Source: Pigoraptor vietnamica (Eukaryota > Opisthokonta > Filasterea). Taken from it: 11,940 nt of DNA. Position 1 is the stretch's first letter. Each line of letters starts with the position of its first letter. The notes beneath the pieces were generated by a model. The model was given only the letters and a program-made list of their open reading frames with translations. It made no database searches and was not told where the DNA came from. This document shows, one piece after another, positions 1 to 8,259 of the stretch. The translations under genes and the position numbers were made by a program. Location: contig CALSCQ010000841.1 of assembly GCA_943704525.1 (NCBI GenBank), positions 1-11,940 on the forward strand, given 5' to 3'.

Positions 1-61
1 GGGGGGGGGGCGGGGGGGGATGCGCCGTCATGATGACAGCGACAGACCCATTCCCACTCAC
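1..61 (-). other. Start of receptor-like gene intron 5, with G/C homopolymer
   Basis: The donor GTGAGT begins at 61 on the minus strand, directly after the VLECDHSVGL exon. The intron runs into a nearly pure G tract (positions 1-19, one C at 11) and leaves the window. The next exon should begin in phase 0 with a GxPxF-type ending of repeat 2. Confidence 0.65.
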
Positions 62-1482
62 CAGCCCTACGCTGTGGTCGCACTCGAGCACTATGACGGA
101 CGTGCGGTTGTTGCCGTCGCTGCAGGGCTCCCCCGAGTCGTACACGAGAAGAACAATGTCCGCAAACACGCTGACCTTCGCCGTCGCAAGGCCAGTCCCC
201 TTGGCGGGGAAAGACTGGTCGGTGGGTGAGATTTGGCAAGCGCCGGCGGCGGTAGGGCACTGGGCCGCGTCGCCCACTGGGTTGATGCCGTGGCATATGT
301 TGAGAATGAACTTGTACTTGCTGGGCTCCGCGTTGACGGCCTCCCAGTTGCTGCACAGTAGCAAAGGGGGAGTGTGTCAGCATCACTGGCACACTCGCGT
401 GACACCGACACGTATCGATGAAGAATGGAGGAGAAACTGACGAGAGCTACAGCCACAAACAGCGGCAATGGACCCTGCGACCCGTACACGAACGCCAGTC
501 ACGCGCGCGCACGCACCGCGACTCAAGGGCCAGCGCAGAGAGGTCGTACAAGAGAGGCGGGTCCACGGAATCGTCGTAGGTGCTGCAGGTGCCGAACTCG
601 TGCACCTCGCGCTGGTCCCTGCAGCAATCAAAGCAAACAAGAACGGCCATTAAGGGAGGGACAGCGGACTTGGGTCAGGGTCAGACGATAGAGAGGAGAG
701 GGGGGGGGGGGGGGGGGGGGGGGGAAGGGTCGAATCCGCAAGTGTGGCCAACATATCTATGGAGGGCGTGAATTGCAGACCCACCCCACGCAAGCGTAAG
801 CCGTGCGCCACACGAAGCGATGCTCGCAATCGGCAGTGCTCTCGTCAAACACGGGTTCGCCCTGCGACAGCGCACACACACGAAAGTGGACGTGAGACGA
901 AACGCATATACATGGCGTGTACAACTGGTGAATGGCAGACGAAACACGCGTCATGTGCACGTGCCCGCACACACTCACGTTTTTCCCAGGCACACAAACA
1001 AAATCAATGCGGAGGACGTGCGTCAGAGACGCATCCGACGCACACAAAACATCGCTCGTGTAGACGAGCGACAGGGCGCCTCCGTGCAGCTGGGGGGACG
1101 TGGGCGGACCAAACGACTCCTTCGGGCCCGTCTTGTCGGCCGCGGCCGTCCTGCACGCGCCCACGCCCGCGTCGCACTGCGCTGCAGCACCGCACACGTT
1201 CACATGGTATATGTACGACTTGCCGTCGACGTCCGGCGCGGCAATCTCCCATCTGCAATAGACATTTCAATAGACATTGGGGTCAACCGTCACGTTGCCG
1301 CTAAAAGACAACCGCGCAGACACACACCCCGCCGGAGAATTGAGTGGCGAGAGGTCATACGTGAGCTTCGCCTTCGTATCCGTCACCGTGCACTCGACAT
1401 CCGCCGAAGCACGCGACGCAATCGCAAGGAAACACGCGAGGAAGACCACGGCACGCGACGGCCGACCGCCGTGCCGCGCCAT
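62..1482 (-). CDS. Mannose-6-phosphate-receptor-like (CI-MPR/MRH repeat) protein, 5' part
   Basis: Likely a lumenal sorting receptor or related lectin of the Golgi/endosome/lysosome route. I place five exons on the minus strand: 1482-1328, 1252-979, 861-785, 618-517 and 350-62. All have GT donors and CAG acceptors, and the phases match, giving 299 residues before the window edge. Residues 1-27 form a signal peptide: an Arg-rich start, a hydrophobic AVVFLACFLAIA core and a cleavage motif ASRASA. Repeat 1 has YDLSPL, YIYHVNVCG, AQC, GAC, LVYTSDVLC and DFVC, then GEPVF and the closing CEHRFVWRTAYAC. Repeat 2 begins GTCSTYDD, LLYDLSAL and continues with YKFILNICHG, LVYDSGEPC and VLECDHSVG, then is cut by the edge. 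These are the hallmarks of the CI-MPR repeat (IGF2R, Mrl1 and relatives). The in-frame ATG upstream at 1617 would bury the signal peptide, so 1482 is preferred. Whether the repeats keep the sugar-binding residues, and how many repeats follow, cannot be seen here. Confidence 0.85.
700..724. repeat. G25 homopolymer (C25 in the transcript)
   Basis: Twenty-five consecutive G lie on the plus strand. On the minus strand this is C25 inside intron 3 (784-619) of the receptor-like gene, upstream of the acceptor before position 618. It could act as a polypyrimidine stretch, and its exact length is likely to be unstable or unreliable in sequencing. Confidence 0.9.
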
Positions 1483-1946
1483 GATGGAGCGATCCCAGTC
1501 ACAAGCAACAGCACCCGCAAGTCTCCGCGGAAGTGCAGACCACCGTTGTACCGTCTCTTGCTTTCGCCGTGGTTCTGCTGAGAGTGTGTGCGTGTATGCG
1601 TGGGCTGTTATGAGCATACGTCAGCCAAGGGGACGTCGCACACATGTGACACGGCACGCCCGCAAAGTAACGCATCACGTGATCACTACCCCGGATGTTT
1701 CAGCAGTGACATCACTCGCGTCGTCGCTTCGCACACACTGGCAGAAAATCGCTGGCGATTATTCAAAACACGCTCTCACAATTGCAAGCACACAGCGCAC
1801 ATGCCCACGACGGCTCTACAGGCGTACATGCTCCCGTTTTCGTAGTTGTTTACAATTGGAGTCACACGCACGCACGCACACACACACTTCACTTGTACTT
1901 GCAGCAACAACGTTTGTGTGATGGTGTGAGGTACATCTCACTAGCC
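1483..1946. promoter_or_regulatory. Head-to-head intergenic region of the receptor-like gene and the OPA1-type gene
   Basis: These 464 bp separate two start codons facing away from each other, so both promoters and both 5' UTRs must lie here. I see a perfect 10-bp palindrome ATCACGTGAT at 1674-1683 with an E-box CACGTG core, a GACGTC at 1632-1637, and a CA/CACG-rich stretch at about 1864-1886 in the presumed OPA1 leader. No convincing TATA box is present. Start sites cannot be assigned from sequence. Confidence 0.6.
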
Positions 1947-4900
1947 ATGTGGGCGCGACTCGCAATCGCCGGCGCCGCGTCCGCAAATGCCGTGCGCGTA
2001 CGTCGTATGCCGCACTCCGCCGGCTGCGTGCGCCTGGCTTCGTCCCATGCGCCGCTGAGTGCGCACGCGGGCGGGGGCCTGCTGCGGCAGCCCCGGCTCG
2101 CACCTACGCTTGCGCACGCGCACAGTTTGCCCGTTGTTTCGCAGCAAGTGGGCGCGCGGCACCTGTCCTCGCTCGTGCGTCTCGTTGTCGTGCGCATTCC
2201 GGCGTATGGCCTCGGCATTCTGGGCGTGGGTGCGGCGGGCGCAAACGCGTACGACTCGCTGCGAAACAGTTTTCCGACGCTGCCGGACATGACGCCTTAC
2301 ACCGACCTTGCCTCGGGATTCCTTTCGGATGCGCGCGGCTGGAGCAAGGAGTTGAGGGAGCGTGCGGCGGCGCTGCTGAGTGGTGGCGGCGATGGGGGCG
2401 ATGGGTCCTCAGGGGACGGGGGCCCACCCTCTGGGCGTACTTCCGGGGCAACGGCTGCCGTGGCCGCGCGGCCGTCTGAGGACGAGGCGCACGCGTCTGA
2501 GAAGGGCGGCGACGGAAAAAAGGGCTCCGACGGAAAGGGGGATTCCGATAGGGAGGCGCGGGCAGCGGAGGTCGAGGCGGAGCTGCAGCGGCTGCGCGCG
2601 GAAATTGCCGACATGCACGAGGCCTTCCACCGCGATCTCCTCGAAGTCCAGAACAGAATGCAGCACGAGATTGATGCGCTGCAGCGCGAGAACACGGAGC
2701 TGCGCGCGGCGTACCTCGGGCTCAAGCAGAAGTCGCAGGCGCGCGACAAGGAGGGCTCCCGCAGCGTCATCGAGATGTACGCGGACGTGCTCGACATGCT
2801 CGCGACGACCGACAAGAAGTTCAGCGTGCACGACAACCTCCCCCGCGTCGTCGTCGTTGGCGACCAGTCCGCCGGCAAGACGAGCGTCCTCGAGATGATC
2901 GCGCAGGCCCGCATCTTCCCGCGCGGCGGCGGCGAGATGATGACGCGCTCCCCCATTCAGGTGACGCTGAGCGAGGCACCGGAGCGGCGCGCGCGCTTTA
3001 GCAACGGCGAGCGCGAATACGACCTTACGAAGGAGAGCGACCTGGCCGACCTCCGCGTCGAGATTGAGCGGCGCATGATTGCGAGCGTAGCGCGTGGTGC
3101 GACAGTCTCGCGCAGCACCGTGTCGCTTTCGGTGCGCGGGCCCGGTCTGCCCCGTATGGTGCTCGTGGACCTGCCCGGCATTATCGGCCACATCACGGCG
3201 GGGATGGCGGAGGACACGAAGGGCGAAATCCTCGAAATGTGCCGGCACCACATGCAGAATCCGAACGCAATCATCCTGTGTGTGCAGGACGGGTCGGTCG
3301 ACGCCGAGCGCAGCAACGTCGCGGACGTCGTCAACGCCGTGGATCCCTCTGGAAAGCGGACGATCTTTGTGCTGACGAAGGTGGACCTGGCGGAGAAGAT
3401 GAACGCGAACCCGCAGAAGGTCAAGCGCATTCTCGAGGGGCGACTGTTTAAGATGAATGCCCTTGGCTACTTTGCGGTCGTCACGGGGCGCGGGGGGCAG
3501 CAGGAGGACTCGATCGAGGACATCCGGAGGTGCGCTTTCTCGCCCAACTGCGCCTATTCATATCTCGCTCTCTTCGCCCACGGCCGCTCGCCCTGTTGTT
3601 CCGTATTCATGTCACGACATGCGTGTTGACTTGTCTACACTCTGCCCTCTGCTGCGCACTTTGCGATGCTGCCCCCTTGCGTAGCCTCAGTGCAGTAACT
3701 GCTCTGCCCACTGCAGGTACGAGGAGGAGTACTTTCGCAATTCGAAACTCTTCCGCTCGGGTGCGCTCAAGGCCAACCAGATGACCACCGCCAATCTCAG
3801 CCGCGCCGTCGCGAGGGTGTGTGCGCCAGCCCTCTCGCCCCGTATGCAGTGTGTTGCACTTGTGCCAGTGGCCGGATGCTCTGTTGCAGTTGTTGCGCCG
3901 CTGTAATTACCGCTACGTTGTGCGGTATGGTGTATTATGTGAGGGCTCGCCATGAGTAAGTGGCTCACGAGGGACCTTGACCCTCGTCGTTGCTTTGCAG
4001 GAGTTTTGGAAGCAGGTGCGGTCGTCGGTTGAGCGGCAGAGCGACATTATCCGCGCGGATCTCTACAATAAGGAGACCGAGTGGCGCAACTCGTTCAAGG
4101 GGCGCGTGATGAGCAGGGTGCGTTTGTGGTGCCTGATGCTGCCATGCCGTCGTGATAGGACTCTGGTTGACAGTGTTTGTGGTACTGAGCCGCGTGCGTC
4201 TGTTGCATGCCATTGCTGTCAATTATCTCGTGAATTGAGAGTGCGTTTTAGACTGTGTTTATGATATTTAGGGAGTGCGGTGTCGTTCGTCGTTATGCGC
4301 ACGCTTCTGACTGTCTCGTCATCTAAAAAGGCTTGTGTGTTCTAACCCTCGTTACAACGCGAACTGTAACAGGACGAGGTCTTCCAGCTCGGCAAGCACG
4401 AAATTCTCGAGAGCGTCGCCAGTTTCGGACGCATCACTGCGAAGGAGTGGTGCGTGGGCCAAGTGGCAGTCACGTGCTTTTGGGCCTCACTTTTTGGCAA
4501 TTGGGGGAATGGCGGTCCCTTTCGCGTTCTTAGCATCCGTTTTATTCTTCTTCTCTTCCCATTTCGAATCGACCTTGCCCCTGTTTTCTCGCAGGGAGGA
4601 GCTCCTCATGACGCGCGTGTGGGAGTCCGTGGCCGCTCACGTGATCGACGACGTGTACCTCAACAGCGCGCGGACGGGGGACGCCAGCGACTTCCAGACG
4701 AAGATGGACCTCGGGCTGTCCGAGTGGGCGCGGGCGGAGCTCCCCCAGCTGTGCGCGCGCATCGGCCGCGAGGCGTTCATCCGGGAGTTTGCGAAGGTGC
4801 TCCAGGACAAGAAGTCGGACGTGTTTCCCGACAGCAACGAGGTGTTTGGGAAGCTCAAGACGGAGGTCAAGGACAAGGCATCGTCTCTCCACCAGTGGCA

Positions 4901-6443
4901 GGCGGACGTCGTCGAGAACCTGGTGCGTGCGCGCTGCTGCGTGCGGGAGGGGCGCGACCCGCTCGGTCGCAAGGGGTTGTTGTTGCTAGCCTTGTGTGTG
5001 GTGTGGTGGTGTCCATCGTCCTGTGCGCTGCGTGACACTCCCTCTGCGGCACAGGCTGTGATTCAGAGCAACGCGCTGTCCGACCAAGACATCACTGATC
5101 AGAAGGTGCGTGGGGTCGCATGTACGTCTCCCCTGCCGTCACTGTGTTTCAGCGCGCACGCTCTCGGCTTGAGAGGCTCTCTTATTGTGCTCTGTGTCTC
5201 AGTCTCCGCTCTCTCACTTTACTCACCACGCTGTCTCCGCGCAGTCGTGGGAGCACGCGACCGTCTTCATGGAGCGCAAGCTGTCCGATTACGCGCGCGA
5301 AATGCAGGCCAAGTCGAGGGCTCTCTTCGGCCCCTCGACGACGGAGAAGTGGACCGGTTGGAAGTACGCAACCAACGAGCAGACGGCCAACCTCGCCGTT
5401 CGGTCGGAGCTCGCCGCCATGTTTGTGCGGGGCAAGGTGCGCTGTGCGTCTGTGCTCAGTGTATGGCCTCGTGTGTGATGGGATTTGCGCGTGTGGGTGG
5501 CCGTTTGAATCGAATTTGAATGGGCACTGGTTGCGTCTGTGCTCGGTGTATGGCCTCGGCGTCAGACTGTGGGATGACGGTCATGTGGTGCACTCTGACC
5601 CACGCGCGCCCGTGTGTTGACAGATGAAGAGTGAGCTTGACCGCGATGAGTTGGCGACTGTCCGCAACAACGTCAAAAAGGCGTACAAGATTGACGTGGA
5701 CGACGACAAGGTGCGTGTATAGCTCGATGTTCCGTACTCTGGGGCTCGCCACTGGAAGTAGAATAAAGAAAAGCTCTGTGTGCTGATGACTCAATACTCT
5801 CCCTGCGCGCAGATCCGCGGCATCAACGAGCACCTCTACCGTGAGGCATTCCTCCAGAAGTCGCGCGATGCAGCGTCGTACTGCCGCTCTCGCTACAACG
5901 GCGCTGCGCTTGACTCCCCGAACGGCCTGCAGTGCCGCGACGTCGTTCTGTTCTGGCGGATGAACGAGATGCTGGGCGCGACGGGGAAGACCCTGCGACA
6001 ACAGGTCATGCTGCACAAAGGTGCGCTTGGCACGCATCGGTCGCAGGTGTTTTGCCGCTGTTGGTTGGAGAGCCTCTGGAATGCATGTGGCGTGCGGGTC
6101 CCCGTGGGTCCCCTTGCTATGTGTGCGTCGCCCAACATGTTGTTCACTGCATTGTCTGAGTTCTCCCCTGTCACGGGCAATTACCTCATAATGTGGTGTT
6201 GGAGTGCGTGTGGCGTCGTGCTCCCCCGTCACGTGCACGTCCCTTACGTCGCCGTTCCCTGCAGGCAAACTGGAACGCGAGGTCAAGGGCATCCTCGACA
6301 CCATTTCGGCGGACGTTGAGCGCAAGCGAGAGCTCGTTGGCGGCCGCCGCGTGGAGCTCGCCGAGCAGATTGAGATCACGCGGTTCATCAGCACCAAGCT
6401 GGAACAGTTCATACAGCAGCTGCAGAAGGAGGCCCTCGCGTGA
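1947..6443 (+). CDS. OPA1: OPA1/Mgm1-type mitochondrial dynamin GTPase, complete
   Basis: Dynamin-family GTPase for mitochondrial inner-membrane fusion and cristae shape. Exons: 1947-3529, 3717-3816, 4001-4117, 4373-4449, 4595-4922, 5055-5105, 5245-5436, 5624-5710, 5813-6020 and 6265-6443. All introns are GT-AG and phases close exactly, giving 973 residues (human OPA1 about 960). An Arg-rich targeting segment (1-75) precedes a membrane segment (about 79-98), a Gly/Ser/Asp/Lys linker (145-200) and a coiled coil (about 203-265). The GTPase domain has G1 GDQSAGKTS (305-313), G2 Thr333, G3 DLPG (408-411) and G4 TKVD (477-480). The stalk and paddle follow; KWTGWK (787-792) matches the membrane-inserting tip RWLYWK of human OPA1. 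The end carries the GED-like helix with [17 protein letters not shown] 1947 is chosen because the in-frame ATG at 1782 adds only a His/Thr-rich leader. Rhomboid cleavage near the membrane segment is expected from the family, not shown. Confidence 0.96.
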
Positions 6444-6448
6444 ATAAA
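6443..6448 (+). terminator. Poly(A) signal AATAAA overlapping the OPA1 stop codon
   Basis: The stop TGA (6441-6443) gives its last A as the first base of AATAAA. If this hexamer is used, the 3' UTR is only a few tens of bases long and ends before the TG microsatellite. Confidence 0.7.
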
Positions 6449-6562
6449 ACGCGAGTGCACGTGCACAGACGTTGCCTCTGTCCCCTCGAGTGGCGTGCCG
6501 GTCTGCATGTGAGATCATGGAATGGAGAGGGATGCACTCGTTCTGATTTATTGCGTCGCGCT

Positions 6563-6615
6563 TTGTGTGTGCGTGTGTGTGTGTGTGTGTGTGTGCGTGT
6601 GTATGTGTGTGTGTG
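6563..6615. repeat. TG/CA microsatellite
   Basis: About 53 bp of (TG)n interrupted by CG and TA units, just downstream of the OPA1 poly(A) signal. It is a simple sequence repeat with no coding meaning. Confidence 0.95.
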
Positions 6616-6804
6616 GGTGGCCGCGTCCATTCTAGGAATGTAGTGCACGCACGCAACGTCGCCTTGTTACTTAATGGGCGCCTTGCGTCCGTGGCCGTCA
6701 CTGCTGTCGGTGATTGCGCAACACACATCGTGGCCGTACGGCAGCCGGATAACGTGATGCTTCAGTTGGCTGGTCTAAATACGACAACTGTGACGGACGT
6801 GTGC
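6616..6804. other. Intergenic stretch without recognisable features
   Basis: This stretch lies between the microsatellite and the first GGAAGGAA box. I see no protein family, RNA gene or repeat in it. It probably belongs to the distal promoter of the gene at 7546. Confidence 0.4.
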
Positions 6805-7171
6805 GGAAGGAACCCTACGCTCGGTTCAAATGATCGACGGCTCAGTCCGTCGACGTGCCGTGTAGTACTACCACCGGAAGGAACGGAGTTGATGACACGG
6901 CGGCGGTCGCTGAAACGGTGCCGCGCAGAAGGATTGCAAATCAGAGAAGGTATGCCGCCCGGACGTACTCACTGTGCCAGTGACGGGTCGGCCGAGGAAG
7001 GAACCCTGCGATCGGTTCGAATGATCGACCGCAGTCACTGCATCGTACCGGCAGACGGAAGCATCGGACGCGGCCGGCTCGACAGTTGATAACACCCGCC
7101 GCCGATAACTGAAGCGCAGTACCGCGGAAGGAAATGCCGACCGCAGGCCGCTTCTGAGGGTTTGGAAGGAA
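6805..7171 (+). promoter_or_regulatory. Cluster of GGAAGGAA boxes with a duplicated 34-nt element
   Basis: Five exact GGAAGGAA octamers begin at 6805, 6876, 6996, 7126 and 7164, all in the same orientation. The first and third head a longer direct repeat of 34 nt (6805-6838 and 6996-7029) with 31 identical positions. The repeat contains ACCCT, CGGTTC and ends ATGATCGAC. The cluster ends about 120 bp before the TATA box of the downstream gene, so it looks like a set of upstream activator sites. The binding factor is unknown; a GGAA core would suit ETS-type proteins. Confidence 0.55.
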
Positions 7172-7290
7172 TTTCAGTCACGGAATTTGCATCTGATTGG
7201 ACGGGAGTGAGACACGGGTGACGTGGCACTCGGGTCTGTTAACCGGGACTGAGGGTTTCACGCGAGTCGAATCGGCACTCACTTCTCCAG

Positions 7291-7300
7291 TATATATAAG
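7291..7300 (+). promoter_or_regulatory. TATA box TATATATAAG
   Basis: This is a consensus TATA element in GC-rich surroundings. Transcription would be expected to begin some 25-35 bp downstream, around the CACTACACAACTCC region (7310-7325). No ATG occurs between this box and the ATG at 7546, so the first AUG of the predicted mRNA is the start of the long open frame. Confidence 0.7.
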
Positions 7301-7545
7301 GCACCATCTCCACTACACAACTCCGCAACTGAACACAGTCGGTCCCGACCCTGGCCATTCGGCGAAGCACCATTGAAACTGCAACTGACGGACGCACAAG
7401 GGGTTCGGCGCCGTGTACCAAGCCGACCGAGGATTCCAGGCGCGGTCACTCACTGGCAGTCTGACGGCCGTGACGGAACGAAGTCCCGGCGGGCTAACCG
7501 TTGATCTCTACACAACAAAAGCGCCGCATCGATTATACCGCGGCC

Positions 7546-8259
7546 ATGGTCCTCTCCACAGTGGCCCTCACGGCCGCGGCGCCCATTGCACTTGCCAGTG
7601 CCGCAGCCATGGTCACGCAGGGCTCCGCGGCCGTGCTCGGGGGCACGGCGGCGACGGGTGCTCTCGCCACTGCGGGGGCGGCTGGGACAGCCGCTATGAG
7701 TGCGAGCCTCGCTACTGTGGCGGCCGGGAGTGGCGCCGTCGCTGCGGGCGCGACGGCCACGGCTGTTGGTGGAACGGCGGTCGCGACGGCGGTGGCGACG
7801 GCGGGTGGCAGCACGGCGATTGCGACGGCGGTTGCCGGTACGACTGCGAGTGCCGCAGGTGCTACAGCGGTCACCGGCGCACTTGCGGGCACCGCGGCGG
7901 GTGCCAGCGCTATACTCGCCAGCTCCGTGGGGCTGCTCATGCTCGGCGCGGAAATTGTGCAGATCGGCGCCGCCGAAATTCTCTTGTTGTGGGATTGTTG
8001 GTGCGCGATGGTGGGAGAGAGCACACAGTCGCTGTCATATGAGGAGAGAGCAAAGGTGCCCGGTTGCCGCCTGCGCGATGTATGCGAAGACCCTCGCATT
8101 TTGTGTGTGGAGCCGGAGCTCAACGAACACGGCGACCTTATATCGATGCTCGTCCGCAACGTGTACGGCAACACATTCCGCGTGTCCGGCGTCATTCTGC
8201 CCAACGGGCACGACCTTGCGCTCCACGCGGAGGCCATCGAGCTCAGTGCGCATCAGTGA
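7546..8259 (+). CDS. Intronless Ala/Gly/Thr-rich hydrophobic protein with small C-terminal domain, function unknown
   Basis: A 237-residue protein I cannot name. The start is the first ATG after the TATA box and has a good context (GCGGCCATGG). Residues 1-135 are almost only Ala, Gly, Thr, Val, Ser, Leu and Ile, with no charged and no aromatic residue. They show small-residue patterns such as AVGGTAVATAVATAGG, consistent with closely packed glycine-zipper membrane helices. Residues 149-237 form a different, ordinary-composition part with WDCWCAM, LRDVCEDPRILCVEPE, LVRNVYGNTFRVSGVILPNG and LALHAEAIEL. From memory, uncharacterised fungal proteins share this plan: a hydrophobic Ala/Gly-rich stretch, a DCWKP-like motif, LRDxxxDPR, NxWxxxF and LPxGxxAxHA. 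I could not check that. It has no intron, while its neighbours have many, which is compatible with a transferred or retroposed gene. Confidence 0.72.
   Translation: MVLSTVALTAAAPIALASAAAMVTQGSAAVLGGTAATGALATAGAAGTAAMSASLATVAAGSGAVAAGATATAVGGTAVATAVATAGGSTAIATAVAGTTASAAGATAVTGALAGTAAGASAILASSVGLLMLGAEIVQIGAAEILLLWDCWCAMVGESTQSLSYEERAKVPGCRLRDVCEDPRILCVEPELNEHGDLISMLVRNVYGNTFRVSGVILPNGHDLALHAEAIELSAHQ

Noticed and set aside
820-1581. 253-codon plus-strand frame
   Set aside because: Arg-rich antisense of the receptor-like exons, whose phases and motifs agree on the minus strand.
1483-1617. N-terminal extension of the receptor-like protein to the ATG at 1617
   Set aside because: It would place a good signal peptide in the interior; the ATG at 1482 gives a standard secretory start.
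1782-1946. N-terminal extension of the OPA1-type protein to the ATG at 1782
   Set aside because: The added 55 residues are His/Thr-rich translation of CA repeats, and would put the Arg-rich targeting segment inside the protein.
2297-3430. Long minus-strand frames opposite the OPA1 GTPase exon
   Set aside because: Antisense shadows of a conserved GC-rich exon; Ser/Arg-rich with no family resemblance.
7533-8237. 234-codon minus-strand frame opposite the Ala-rich gene
   Set aside because: It is the mirror of a biased GC-rich coding sequence, giving Ala/Pro/Val. The TATA box, ATG-free leader and structured C-terminal motifs all support the plus strand.
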